A DNA stretch of 57,369 bases from Akkermansiaceae bacterium (GTDB taxonomy: Bacteria; Verrucomicrobiota; Verrucomicrobiia; Verrucomicrobiales; Akkermansiaceae), in the NCBI GenBank assembly GCA_903934285.1, contig CAIZNN010000069.1, forward strand, positions 1-57,369. The letters are read 5' to 3'. Position numbers and translations under genes: made by a program. The notes beneath the pieces are model-generated. The model worked only from the letters and a program-made list of their open reading frames with translations, was not told where the DNA came from and ran no database searches. Of the stretch, positions 1 to 7,186 are shown in pieces. The first letter of the stretch is position 1. Each line of letters starts with the position of its first letter.

Positions 1-251
1 AGGATGGGTGAGACAAACTCGCAGGCCACGCGGCCCGGGTTGGCGCGGATGGAACCGTCGCGCTCGGCCCGCCAGAAGTCACCCGCAAATGTGGGGGCGG
101 TGAGCGGCAGGTTGGTTAGGACATCGGCCCCGACGCGCACGGCGGCCCCGGAATGATAGCCGCCGACAGCAATTCCTGACATGGCGGGGATGGTGGTTTC
201 GAGTTCAACCCCGAAGGTGATGCGCTCGGCTTGGGTATCTTGGGATCTCAT
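1..251 (-). CDS. Putative amidoligase-family protein, N-terminal part
   Basis: Reading the minus strand from an ATG at 251 gives an open frame that runs off the left edge, so only about 83 residues are visible. It begins MRSQDTQAERITFGVELET and later has FWRAERDGSI and ACEFVSP. The FGvElE start, a W..erDgSi block and an E-(F/L)-V-S-P block are the spacing typical of the N-terminal half of the amidoligase_2 family (ATP-grasp-like or glutamine-synthetase-like enzymes of mobile elements that make peptide-type bonds). The substrate is unknown. The start codon overlaps the stop of a conserved leader frame (ATGA), which fixes the start. It is the last visible gene of a minus-strand run of island genes. 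The C-terminus cannot be judged. Confidence 0.7.
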   Translation of the reverse strand, partial: MRSQDTQAERITFGVELETTIPAMSGIAVGGYHSGAAVRVGADVLTNLPLTAPTFAGDFWRAERDGSIRANPGRVACEFVSPI

Positions 252-289
252 GGTGGCTTGGATTGCCGGAGGGTTGTGCGTTCCGACAT
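248..289 (-). CDS. Conserved 13-aa leader frame, copy 1
   Basis: MSERTTLRQSKPP then TGA. The stop overlaps the ATG of the amidoligase-like gene as ATGA. A purine-rich AGGAAGAAGG abuts the ATG, so the frame could also start further upstream (MVRDKRRGWLAGRR is in frame). The same eight-residue beginning occurs before two other island genes. Translational coupling is an inference. Confidence 0.5.
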   Translation of the reverse strand: MSERTTLRQSKPP

Positions 290-406
290 CCTTCTTCCTG
301 CCAGCCATCCGCGTCGTTTGTCGCGCACCATCCGCACGCCAGTGCGCACCATAATTTTCACCATTTTGCATCGGTCTAACCGATTGGCATGCGGATTGAA
401 CGGGCC
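266..406 (-). repeat. Island intergenic leader repeat, copy 1
   Basis: About 140 bp separating the ligase stop from the amidoligase start. In minus orientation it starts with a block TTCAATCCGCATGCCAAT, continues through a more variable AT-richer part (AAATTATGG), then a conserved block around GTGCGGATGGTGCGCGACA, and ends with GGAACGCACAACCCTCCG and the leader frame. Copies 2 and 3 have the same order of blocks. Confidence 0.85.
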
Positions 407-413
407 GCATATC

Positions 414-1295
414 TCACATGTCCCACGCCTCGCGGAACCCGATGAACTTGGGGAAGCGGGGCGCCTCCTTCGCTCCGCTCGGCTGGTGGCTGAACTTCAC
501 CACTCTCCCGACAAGCATCTCGCGCCGCAGCCACAGGGTCACGCGGTCCACCCCGCCGACGATGTGATTGTAACCAAGCCGGAACTCGACGCCGGTTGAG
601 AGGTGGCGGACCACGAAGCCGCCGAGTTCGCCCCGGCCGATCATGCCCGCCTGGGCGAGGCTGCGCTTCGTGCGCCCGAAAGCGTCGAGTTCGGCGGCGT
701 TCTGGTTGGTCATGCCCTCATAGCTTGCAAGCACCATGGCCTCGGCGTCCTCGAATCGCTTGATCTTGAGCAACCACGCCTCCCGCTCGGTGGACCGCCC
801 GCATTTGTAGGGTGAGTTGGGTGTTCTAACCATCACGCCCTCGTATCCGGCGGCGATGCATTCCTCTTCGTATGCGGCAAGGGCGGCGGCGTCACGAATG
901 AGAACCGGCAGGACTTTCACGATGCGCGGGGAATCCGGCAGCGCGGCAAGAGCTTCCATCCGCTGCCGGTAGGGTGTGCTAATGGAATCCGTCACACAGT
1001 CGAAGACATGGAAGACAAAATCCGGCTGGCCGTCGCGGGCACCGATGGCGCTGGTGGTTTCGTTGAACGTGCCGCCGCGCAACATCAACTCGCCGTCCAG
1101 TCCGTCGGGCAGGTTGGCTTCGATCCACTCGCGGGCGAATCTGTTGGAGATCGGTTTGAACGAGCGGGTCAGCGCCATGCCGCCGAGCTTGAGACAGCGG
1201 ATGCCGTCGAGCTTGGGCGTGGCAAGGACCGGGAATGGCAGCAGGTCGGGGCGCTCGCACTTGGAGGCGAGCATCGGCTTTGATATGGTGTTCAT
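414..1295 (-). CDS. ATP-dependent DNA ligase (phage-type)
   Basis: 293-aa nucleotidyltransferase that would seal DNA nicks using ATP. Motif I is TPKLDGIRC with the adenylated lysine in KxDGxR, motif III-like DGELM follows, then FHVFD, motif IV EGVMVRTPNSPYK and motif V WLLKIKRF. The last ~70 residues match a small OB-type domain in position. The length fits minimal phage or plasmid ligases. The start MNTISKPMLASKCER at 1295 is preferred to an upstream ATG at 1412, because the upstream part is the repeated leader DNA and the start overlaps the leader stop as ATGA. It sits among island genes, suggesting a role in element maintenance or repair. Confidence 0.88.
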   Translation of the reverse strand: MNTISKPMLASKCERPDLLPFPVLATPKLDGIRCLKLGGMALTRSFKPISNRFAREWIEANLPDGLDGELMLRGGTFNETTSAIGARDGQPDFVFHVFDCVTDSISTPYRQRMEALAALPDSPRIVKVLPVLIRDAAALAAYEEECIAAGYEGVMVRTPNSPYKCGRSTEREAWLLKIKRFEDAEAMVLASYEGMTNQNAAELDAFGRTKRSLAQAGMIGRGELGGFVVRHLSTGVEFRLGYNHIVGGVDRVTLWLRREMLVGRVVKFSHQPSGAKEAPRFPKFIGFREAWDM

Positions 1296-1330
1296 GGTTC
1301 TGTTAGTCGGAGGGTTGTGCGTTCCGACAT
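1292..1330 (-). CDS. Conserved 12-aa leader frame, copy 2
   Basis: MSERTTLRLTEP then TGA, whose last bases overlap the ligase ATG as ATGA. Here the longer upstream frame (MVRDKRRRR) is closed by its own TGA about 11 nt before this ATG, so only the short frame reaches the gene. Confidence 0.5.
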   Translation of the reverse strand: MSERTTLRLTEP

Positions 1331-1441
1331 CCTGAGCCTCGTCAACGCCGCCGTCGTTTGTCGCGCACCATCCGCACGCCAACCCGAACCATAATATTCG
1401 CCTTTTGCACACCGCCTAACCGATTGGCATGCGGATTGAAC
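1305..1441 (-). repeat. Island intergenic leader repeat, copy 2
   Basis: Lies between the RadC-like gene stop and the ligase start. Outer blocks are the same as in copy 1, including CATGCCAATCGGTTAG and the GGAACGCACAACCCTCCG end. The variable middle has AATATTATGG, which could serve as a -10 element, although no convincing -35 is visible. Confidence 0.85.
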
Positions 1442-1442
1442 A

Positions 1443-1925
1443 TCACGCGATCAGGCCCGCCTCGCGGAATGAATAGTATGGACTTCTGCCGGGGGCGGAC
1501 TCACCGACGATCACATGGTCGATAAAGCGGATTTGCAACAGGTTCGACGCTTCGCCAACGCGGCGGGTCATGGCTTCGTCAGAACGGCTAGGGCTTGGAT
1601 CCCCACTCGGGTGATTATGCATGACCGCGAACCCGTAGGCTCCAGCCGCGATCACGGGCCGGAATATCTCGCGGGGGCATGCCGGGCTTTCGTTCACCGT
1701 CCCGAGGCTGACCCGGTGCCATGCGTGTGGACGAAGCCGGGTGTTCATCATCACGACAACCACGCTCTCCTTGTCGGGTTCGTGGTCGGGTTGGGTGGCG
1801 ATGATCTCCCGCCAGAACTTCAACAGGTTCTCGGGTGTGTCGGTGGTGATGGTGCAGGCATCCTCGCGGACGCTGGTGACAGTGATCCGGTTGGTCGTGC
1901 CGGGACGGTATCTTGGGGCCTTCAT
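1443..1925 (-). CDS. RadC-like JAB-domain protein
   Basis: 160-aa protein with the RadC/JAB metalloprotease-like signature: VMHNHPSGDPSPSRSDE (HxHPSG...D) followed by IRFIDHVIVG. In this family the two histidines and the aspartate form a zinc site. RadC-like proteins are common on mobile elements, usually without a proven biochemical role. The N-terminal helix-hairpin-helix domain of chromosomal RadC is missing, as is normal for the short island type. The start MKAPRYRPGTT at 1925 is preferred to an ATG at 1964 that would extend into the preceding gene. It is 25 bp downstream of a 61-aa gene on the same strand. Confidence 0.85.
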   Translation of the reverse strand: MKAPRYRPGTTNRITVTSVREDACTITTDTPENLLKFWREIIATQPDHEPDKESVVVVMMNTRLRPHAWHRVSLGTVNESPACPREIFRPVIAAGAYGFAVMHNHPSGDPSPSRSDEAMTRRVGEASNLLQIRFIDHVIVGESAPGRSPYYSFREAGLIA

Positions 1926-1950
1926 CGGATGGTTGAATTGAGGTTGCGGA

Positions 1951-2136
1951 TCAGCGCCCGGCATAGCGGGCGGCGGACAGGCCGTAGCCGTTCACGTCCT
2001 TGAAGGTGGTGAAGTATTCCCAGCCGAGGGCGCGGTAGCGGCGCATGAGCAAATCGCGGAGCGCGGCGGTGGGGGCGACTTTGATGAATGACCAGCAAGG
2101 GCCAATGGGGAAGCGGTAGGCAATCGTAGCTTTCAT
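1951..2136 (-). CDS. Small hypothetical island protein (61 aa)
   Basis: MKATIAYRFPIGPCWS... 61 residues, no recognised domain. Aromatic- and arginine-rich with no signal peptide or membrane segment. It lies between two minus-strand island genes with short gaps (14 and 25 bp), which supports it as a member of the same transcription unit. The translation has ordinary amino-acid use, unlike most overlapping frames. Function unknown. Confidence 0.55.
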   Translation of the reverse strand: MKATIAYRFPIGPCWSFIKVAPTAALRDLLMRRYRALGWEYFTTFKDVNGYGLSAARYAGR

Positions 2137-2150
2137 GGCAGTGGTGTGGG

Positions 2151-2474
2151 TTAGAGAGTGATGCGGAAATGTTTGGCGACGATCTCGCGCACCAAGGGTT
2201 CTTTCGAGTTGCGGGCGATCTCGCGCACCATGTCGCGCACGGCGGCGCGGGTGGCGCAGTTGATGGCGCGGAGTTCGGCGTTGGCTTTGCGGGCCGCACG
2301 GTTCATGTCGTCCAACTCACTATCAACAATCCAGTGGATTTCGTCGTAGCGGAGGCCGGTCCCGTAGTCGTCGGGATTGGAGATGAAGTGCTGGGTGATG
2401 CGATCCACATTCCACCCGACTTTGAGCATCGAGCGGGCATCGCGTTTCAGTTTGTCTGCATTCGTTAGGTTCAT
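2151..2474 (-). CDS. Hypothetical island protein (107 aa)
   Basis: Starts MNLTNADKLKRDARSMLKVG at 2474, where the ATG overlaps the stop of leader copy 3. Predicted all-helical and charged, no recognised family. Its N-terminus (asparagine/lysine-rich, then WNVDRITQHFISNPDD) could be a small DNA-associated helical protein, but there is no diagnostic motif. It is first in the unit with the 61-aa and RadC-like genes. Confidence 0.65.
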   Translation of the reverse strand: MNLTNADKLKRDARSMLKVGWNVDRITQHFISNPDDYGTGLRYDEIHWIVDSELDDMNRAARKANAELRAINCATRAAVRDMVREIARNSKEPLVREIVAKHFRITL

Positions 2475-2509
2475 GGTGCTGTGGGCCGGAGGGTTGTGCG
2501 TTCCGGCAT
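2471..2509 (-). CDS. Conserved 12-aa leader frame, copy 3
   Basis: MPERTTLRPTAP then TGA, overlapping the next ATG as ATGA. It is preceded by AGGAAGGAGG directly at the ATG. The frame is also open upstream through MVRDKRHGRVAGRR, as in copy 1. Confidence 0.5.
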   Translation of the reverse strand: MPERTTLRPTAP

Positions 2510-2627
2510 CCTCCTTCCTGCCACCCGCCCGTGTCGTTTGTCGCGCACCATCCGCACAGCGGCCCGCGCCATATTTGCGCACCATTTCCTGGCCGTGAGC
2601 GCCATTGGCATGCGGATTGAACGGGCC
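2485..2627 (-). repeat. Island intergenic leader repeat, copy 3
   Basis: Same block order as copies 1 and 2. The middle is more divergent (CAAATATGGCGCGGGCC), while the GTGCGGATGGTGCGCGACA block and the terminal block are nearly identical. It precedes the 107-aa gene. Confidence 0.85.
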
Positions 2628-2897
2628 GGTAACTCCGCACCGATTGGCTTCGCGAAAAGACTTCTTGACACCCCGATAGAAAAAATCAGGATCGTCTTCG
2701 AAAGAACCAACCGAAAGCCTGTCGGACTCTCATCAGCCACCCTATCGGCGGTGATAGACGAAATGCTCGGAGAAGTGCTTTTCCAGGTTGTATTTGCACC
2801 AGATACACCACCACTCGCTATTCTGGAACAAATGCAATATGATGTAAATGGTTTACCAAAACGGCATAACAAAGAAATATGGCTACGAATCCGATAG
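2610..2897 (+). CDS. Possible small hypothetical gene (95 aa)
   Basis: Plus-strand frame starting inside the end of leader repeat copy 3. The body from about 2640 (FAKRLLDTPIEKIRIVFERT) to 2897 reads like a normal protein: mixed hydrophobic and charged residues, and lower GC than its neighbours. No known family. Its stop overlaps the start of the next gene by 19 bp. The true start is uncertain because the first ~10 codons are repeat DNA, so the gene may be truncated at its 5' end by the repeat. Confidence 0.35.
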   Translation: MRIERAGNSAPIGFAKRLLDTPIEKIRIVFERTNRKPVGLSSATLSAVIDEMLGEVLFQVVFAPDTPPLAILEQMQYDVNGLPKRHNKEIWLRIR

Positions 2898-3634
2898 GAG
2901 AAACACTCTTGGAAATGCACTACTTCGGAGTATTGAGAGCGCACTTCGCTGCCGTTTTGGGTTTCCCCAATCTTCGCATTCTCAAGCCCACTCCGCAACG
3001 AGAGAAATGGCTCGGTTTCGATCAAGGATTCGTGAAGTCTTCAGAGACAGGCCTTGCGCTAGAAAAGAGCTTGAGAAACTTTATTCACAGCAGTGTTCGC
3101 CCATTGCACGTATTCCGCGCCATATTTCTACAGTTTAAGGTCGTCGATAGACGACGCTCACGTCGTGGTGCGCCGGATGATTGGACCGTTCCTTGGTATG
3201 CGGCACACATCAGTACAGATAAGGACAAGGACACAAAGATTTCGCAACATGAGACGCTTATGCGTTTAGCGGAGTTGCCAGACACAGAGGTGGCTTATGC
3301 TTGCCCAATGCTTTTTTCACTTGACGACATTATACGGCCGGCGGACCTAAGCACGCTCCGTCAGATTGATGTTAAATCGGCACCCCATGGGTGGCTAACA
3401 GACGGTAGTCATAAGCTTGCCTTCCAGACACCCACTTCTGGCGCATTTTGGTGTAGCGATCCGATTCCTGCTAAGGACTTTGTCCTTGAAGATGCCCTCC
3501 GAAGATTGCCGGAACTCAACGAGAGACAACTTCTCGACTATCTCCAGAAGATCAGCACTACCATTTGGGGGCGAAACGAGCCTTCCTCTCGGTCCCAAGC
3601 CCTACCGTCTTCGCTCTTTATTATCGCACAATGA
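2879..3634 (+). CDS. Hypothetical island protein (251 aa)
   Basis: MATNPIGETLLEMHYFGVLR... 251 residues, not assigned. The first half looks helical (FVKSSETGLALEKSLRNFIHSS). The second half holds LFSLDDIIRP, QIDVKSAPHGWLTDG and SGAFWCSDPIPAKD, aromatic/acidic blocks of the kind conserved in soluble enzymes or sensors. No signal peptide or membrane helix. Codon use is more AT-rich than in the core genes, consistent with acquired cargo. It may be a defence or effector gene by location only. Confidence 0.65.
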   Translation: MATNPIGETLLEMHYFGVLRAHFAAVLGFPNLRILKPTPQREKWLGFDQGFVKSSETGLALEKSLRNFIHSSVRPLHVFRAIFLQFKVVDRRRSRRGAPDDWTVPWYAAHISTDKDKDTKISQHETLMRLAELPDTEVAYACPMLFSLDDIIRPADLSTLRQIDVKSAPHGWLTDGSHKLAFQTPTSGAFWCSDPIPAKDFVLEDALRRLPELNERQLLDYLQKISTTIWGRNEPSSRSQALPSSLFIIAQ

Positions 3635-3706
3635 ATTGCCGCGAGTCCAAATGTTTGGCAACCCCTGCCAGCCAGATCCTGAACAAGACTCTACGACAGA
3701 TGGAAT

Positions 3707-4033
3707 ATGCCAACACAGAAATACACAAAGTTCCAGGTCCACTGGTGGCTGCCGAATTCACGCGTGGAAATTTACTGCTACCGAACACGGAAGCCTGAAG
3801 ATATAGAGTGCTTCGCTCCAAATCACTATCGTGTCGTCGCGAGGGCCATTAATTTGGACGATGACGACCTGGAGTTCATCCTTAGAAAACAAGGCGATAC
3901 ATGGACAGTTCGGAGCGCTGAGTTTGATGACATGGAAGAAAATTACCCCGTATTCTATGCACAGACTGATGTGGGTGCTGTCTGGACTGACAATGTTGAT
4001 GACGAACTCCTTGTTATCCGTGCGGAATGGTGA
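3707..4033 (+). CDS. Hypothetical island protein (108 aa)
   Basis: MPTQKYTKFQVHWWLPNSRV..., acidic and aromatic (an INLDDDDLEF block and VFYAQTDVGAVWTDN), predicted beta-rich and soluble. The unusually high tryptophan/tyrosine content and ordinary composition argue for a real gene. A weak GATGGA precedes the ATG. No family recognised. An immunity-type or small regulatory role would be a guess. Confidence 0.55.
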   Translation: MPTQKYTKFQVHWWLPNSRVEIYCYRTRKPEDIECFAPNHYRVVARAINLDDDDLEFILRKQGDTWTVRSAEFDDMEENYPVFYAQTDVGAVWTDNVDDELLVIRAEW

Positions 4034-4387
4034 AGACATTTCACATACCCATCTAACCTGCGGCAGGTCTATGACACCATTTCAGCGCACAGGTCAGGCA
4101 ACCAGTAGCACATTGCCGGCCAAATTGGGTTCGATTCACCGTGGCCAAACGCTTTCATTTGCCCGTTCCACTATCACCTACCATTTCGCCGCGCAATCAA
4201 GCGTGTGGGCAAACAACCCCGCTCAAGGTATGACAATATGGCCGACCCTCACATGCACCATTCGCGTTTGATAGACTTACGTTAGACGGAAAATCGCTGT
4301 ATTGGCATACAGATTGGACAAATCACGATCTTGTGAGTACGCTTTTTCTCACGGGCGAAACGAGCCCGCCAACCCGACAACACTGCG
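4034..4387. other. Gap without a supported gene
   Basis: About 350 bp between two plus-strand small genes. The overlapping frames have unnatural composition. Its right half contains a degenerate copy of the island repeat (listed separately). Nothing else could be recognised. Confidence 0.5.
4235..4323 (-). repeat. Degenerate island repeat, copy 5
   Basis: On the plus strand ATATGGCCGACCCTCACAT and GCACCATTCGCG, then ATTGGCATACAGATTGGACA, match copy 4 near the integrase (ATATGGTCGGCCGTCACAT, GCACCATCCGCA, ATTGGCGCGCGGATTGAAC) and the outer block of copies 1-3. Same orientation as the other copies; no leader frame. Confidence 0.6.
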
Positions 4388-4642
4388 ATGAACAGCGAGC
4401 CTGACCCAATCGACGACGAATACGACGATAAGTGTGACCCGATTGATTGCGATCCAAAATTCAAGCCAATCCTCGAAGCTGTTATGAAAGAGGTGATGGA
4501 GGAACTGGCGGATCACCCCCGGAAGGGAGAAACTGGATTCTGCCATATCATCTGGGGGAGGAAGAAGCGGATCCTGAAGGAAAAGTACGGCCTCGACTGG
4601 CGGACACCCAGAGAAATGAATCCCATGAACTTTTACGATTGA
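4388..4642 (+). CDS. Small acidic hypothetical protein (84 aa)
   Basis: MNSEPDPIDDEYDDKCDPID..., an acidic N-terminus followed by FKPILEAVMKEVMEELADHP and GETGFCHIIWGRKKRILKEKYG. The pattern (acidic tail, helix, GFCHxxW...KKxxLKExYGLxWRTP) looks like a conserved small protein, but I do not recognise the family. No membrane segment. It lies 12 bp before the next plus-strand gene, so the two are probably co-transcribed. Confidence 0.65.
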   Translation: MNSEPDPIDDEYDDKCDPIDCDPKFKPILEAVMKEVMEELADHPRKGETGFCHIIWGRKKRILKEKYGLDWRTPREMNPMNFYD

Positions 4643-4654
4643 AAGGCTGACCAG

Positions 4655-4981
4655 ATGAAATCAAGACATGTTATTCCACTGGCTCCAGACGCATTGACAG
4701 ATCGCACGTGGAATGGCCGCAACAACAACGGAGGCCATTTCCATGGAACGATTCCCCTCGCTCAGAAGGAAATCACTCTGACATTGAATTGGAAAGCCTC
4801 GGCTGACGATGCACCCCGCCAAGTCGGCCGATACAAAATCAACCTGCCAGGATTGGAGCAGGAAGGTTACGTCAGCAAATTGACTGACGGCTACTATCTT
4901 CGGTTTCAGCACACCGATGGAAAAATTGAGATTGCGATCAATCGATCAGCCGATTCCCTCGAAGTTGGCCACTGGCCATAA
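4655..4981 (+). CDS. Hypothetical beta-rich protein (108 aa)
   Basis: MKSRHVIPLAPDALTDRTWNGRN..., 108 residues, beta-strand-rich and soluble with no signal peptide (GRYKINLPGLEQEGYV, GYYLRFQHTDGKIEIAIN). No family recognised. It follows the 84-aa gene closely and converges with the minus-strand gene ending at 5000. The pairing of a small acidic protein with a beta-rich one resembles a toxin/antidote layout, but no catalytic motif supports that. Confidence 0.65.
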   Translation: MKSRHVIPLAPDALTDRTWNGRNNNGGHFHGTIPLAQKEITLTLNWKASADDAPRQVGRYKINLPGLEQEGYVSKLTDGYYLRFQHTDGKIEIAINRSADSLEVGHWP

Positions 4982-4999
4982 AGCGCGAATGAGATCCAC

Positions 5000-5281
5000 T
5001 CAATACTCTTCGGGCAAGAGGACCGTCGTCATTTCGCGTGTAGCCTCGGTGATAATGTAGAGGCGTGCGCCTTTGGCAGTCCGGTAACAACTCAGCAGGC
5101 GGGTGCCGAATTTGAGCGCGTCCTCATTCGCCTGCTTGTCTTCGGCGCAGAGCTCCTCGCCCCAATCGCCGCAGTGATGGCGACGGAGGTAGGCTGACAG
5201 GTCCACGTCCAGCGCAAGCGCGCCGGGGGTGGCGTAGGTTTTCCCTAACGGGAAGCGGGGTTGCATCAGGTGAATGCCCAT
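5000..5281 (-). CDS. Conserved plasmid/ICE-type hypothetical protein (93 aa)
   Basis: Core MQPRFPLGKTYATPGALAL, then HHCGDWGEELCAEDKQANED, then LLSCYRT...LYIITEATREMTTVLLPEEY. This block order (MQPRFPLGr...TPGAL...GDWGdl..eD...Ne.al..g.RllS.Y....g..iwiiTEadR..TTiLLPeeY) is a widespread small protein of integrative and conjugative elements and plasmids, of unknown function. An internal ATG at 5266 is an alternative start. It supports the mobile nature of the region. Confidence 0.75.
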   Translation of the reverse strand: MGIHLMQPRFPLGKTYATPGALALDVDLSAYLRRHHCGDWGEELCAEDKQANEDALKFGTRLLSCYRTAKGARLYIITEATREMTTVLLPEEY

Positions 5282-5302
5282 GGGATCTCGGGGTTGGGGT
5301 TG

Positions 5303-5860
5303 TCAGGAATCAATCAGGTCGTCAAACAGGCCGGGGAGAAAGGGCGTGAGGGCGTCCTGTTCGGCGCGGAAGAACTCGGCTTTGGTCTTGCCCATCTTGC
5401 GGCCCTGCGGCGTGTGGCAGTCATAGGCATAGTCGGGGATGGGGACGTATTCGCCCGCCTGTTCGAGTTCGTCGGTCAGTGTGGAGGGGTCCAACCCGGC
5501 CTGCTGGTCATAGACGAAGTTTTGCAGGTGGTCGGCGTCGCGGCTTTTCTTGGCGAGGCTCAGCAGGATGACCGCCTTGGAAATGAAGATGCGGCCTTTC
5601 GGCGTCTTAGCGGGTGTGTTCTGGTTGATCTCGGTGTAGCTGGCGTGCAGCGCCTTGACCTCCTGGGTGAGAATGCCCCAACAATCTTCCGCGCTCACAG
5701 TGAGCAGACGGCGCCAGACATACTGGCCGAATCCGCTGGCCCACAGTTCGAGCGCCCAGTATCCGGCCAGCTTTGCGTCGGCGCGCCGGATCGCCTTTTG
5801 CATCGCGCTGGACACCGCCGGGAAGCTGTATCCGCGCTTGGTGTGTAAGTGATAACTCAT
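5303..5860 (-). CDS. MgsA/RarA C-terminal-domain-like protein
   Basis: 185 aa. SAMQKAIRRADAKLAGYWAL and YVWRRLLTVSAEDC resemble the C-terminal domain of the RarA/MgsA clamp-loader-like ATPases (IR..D...A.YW...l......v.rRL...a.ED). The AAA+ ATPase part is absent, so this is a stand-alone C-terminal module, a form found on mobile elements. The family assignment is by motif memory. Function is unproven; a replication-associated role is inferred. It lies 21 bp upstream of the 93-aa gene on the same strand. Confidence 0.6.
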   Translation of the reverse strand: MSYHLHTKRGYSFPAVSSAMQKAIRRADAKLAGYWALELWASGFGQYVWRRLLTVSAEDCWGILTQEVKALHASYTEINQNTPAKTPKGRIFISKAVILLSLAKKSRDADHLQNFVYDQQAGLDPSTLTDELEQAGEYVPIPDYAYDCHTPQGRKMGKTKAEFFRAEQDALTPFLPGLFDDLIDS

Positions 5861-6287
5861 TGCAACCTAACCTAATTCTGAAGGCGCACAGGATAAAGCA
5901 GTATTGAACACCATTTTTCTACAGCTTCACGGATTGGCGGCGCGGCGCATCTATCGCCACGCGATCCTGGCTCTTGTAGGCCTTTTCCTAGCGGTTAGCC
6001 AAACCCAGATTGGATCAGCCAAGGTTCATGGACTGCTGATATATTAATTAGACAAGTCCTATTGTTGCGGAGTCTCAACCTTGCTCCACATGATGACAAC
6101 GGCGGAATTCACTAAGACGAACTAGTAATTCCGATCAGGAAACATATGGGATTTGAGCTGTAGAACTCTGGCCGACATGAGGGAGTCAAGCCGCATTCAG
6201 AGTGAATCACTTCCGACAAAATTTACCGCCAAAACCTGCTATTTTAAATTAGGCCGGCGGCTGTATTTGAATGCGCGAGGCCCGAGC
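5861..6287. other. Gene-free spacer
   Basis: About 430 bp, AT-richer than the flanks, between the defence-type operon end and the MgsA-C-like gene. I see no open frame of credible composition, no tRNA-like fold and no clear terminator with a T-run. It would have to carry the promoter of the MgsA-C-like gene. Confidence 0.5.
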
Positions 6288-7181
6288 CTATATCAATAGG
6301 CGCGCTTTCTCATCGTAACCCAGTTTGGCAGAAATATCTCTGACTCGTCCGTCCTTAAACAAATCTATTCCTGGATCAATATCAATCAAGAACCCGAGCG
6401 CGTAAACAAACCGATGGTGAGGGACTCTGTTTCTTTCGTGTTTGACTACTGAGAACTCGACTTGAGATCCGCTCGTAAGATAATTAACCTTCTCTTGAAT
6501 CATGCTGCGATGTCCTCCGCTCGTGTGCAAAGTCACATGAACTATCCTATTCAACGAAACTAGATAGTTACACCATTCTGCTAGCGCCGGAGGATAGTTA
6601 TAACTGAGATTGCCTTCGACATCCATCCAGTTCTCACCGATCGAATAGTCGATGATGTGAAGTGTGTCGGTCCACTTTAAAAGTTCAGCGAGCATTTCCC
6701 CCAAAAACGATTGGGCGGTGCATTGCCCAGCAGATTTATAAATTCCCTTTATTGCTAAAGAGTTCCGTTGGTCCTCAAACCTTGATGACGGATATTCCAA
6801 CAATATGCAGTTCTTGGGTTGTCTATCTTTATCTGATTTCTGACACAATACCTGATTGACCCGGTCGAGCAACAAGGCGATGACATGACTGCTAACATCA
6901 CCTGTCGTCAAGTCAGTTTGTGAGGCCTGAAGCGCTTTAACGCGGTCTTCAATTCTCATTTTTTTTAAGTTGGCCTTCATTCGATTCTTCATATGCCAGT
7001 CGGAAAACAATTCAAGCTCCTCGATTATTCGTCCAAAAGACCAAGATGTCCCTCGAACCTCGACCAATATAAAGCTCTGGGAAAAGGCATTGATTGTAGA
7101 TGCGACAATGCTAGATCCTAGACATCCCAGATCACGACATTCCGCAATTGCATACGCATCGACCGAACCGGAGAAGATCAT
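6288..7181 (-). CDS. Unknown protein paired with AAA ATPase (possible MIT_C/PLD-like domain)
   Basis: 297 aa, starting 5 bp after the AAA ATPase stop, so almost certainly co-translated with it. The N-terminal ~100 residues are mixed; a helical part follows (FGRIIEELELFSDWHMKNRM). The C-terminal ~130 residues contain HIIDYSIGENWMDVEG, a HVTLHTS strand and HHRFVYALGFLIDIDPGIDLF. That last pattern (H.R....g..i.i..GiD.F) recalls the MIT_C phospholipase-D-like fold, but this is a weak visual resemblance. Lower GC than the upstream methylase genes. It may be an effector or sensor controlled by the ATPase. Confidence 0.6.
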   Translation of the reverse strand: MIFSGSVDAYAIAECRDLGCLGSSIVASTINAFSQSFILVEVRGTSWSFGRIIEELELFSDWHMKNRMKANLKKMRIEDRVKALQASQTDLTTGDVSSHVIALLLDRVNQVLCQKSDKDRQPKNCILLEYPSSRFEDQRNSLAIKGIYKSAGQCTAQSFLGEMLAELLKWTDTLHIIDYSIGENWMDVEGNLSYNYPPALAEWCNYLVSLNRIVHVTLHTSGGHRSMIQEKVNYLTSGSQVEFSVVKHERNRVPHHRFVYALGFLIDIDPGIDLFKDGRVRDISAKLGYDEKARLLI

Positions 7182-7186
7182 GGTGT

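Noticed and set aside
1304-2470. Integron-like cassette array with attC core sites (GTTAG...CTAAC near the island repeats)
   Set aside because: The core-like words are in the wrong order for attC, they lie partly inside coding sequence, and the intervening DNA lacks the expected long imperfect palindrome. No integron integrase is present; the integrase is of phage/ICE type.
2471-3025. 184-aa minus-strand gene over the end of leader copy 3
   Set aside because: Composition is poor (serine- and isoleucine-rich shadow), and the plus-strand frames in the same place read better. Only its last 12 codons match the conserved leader.
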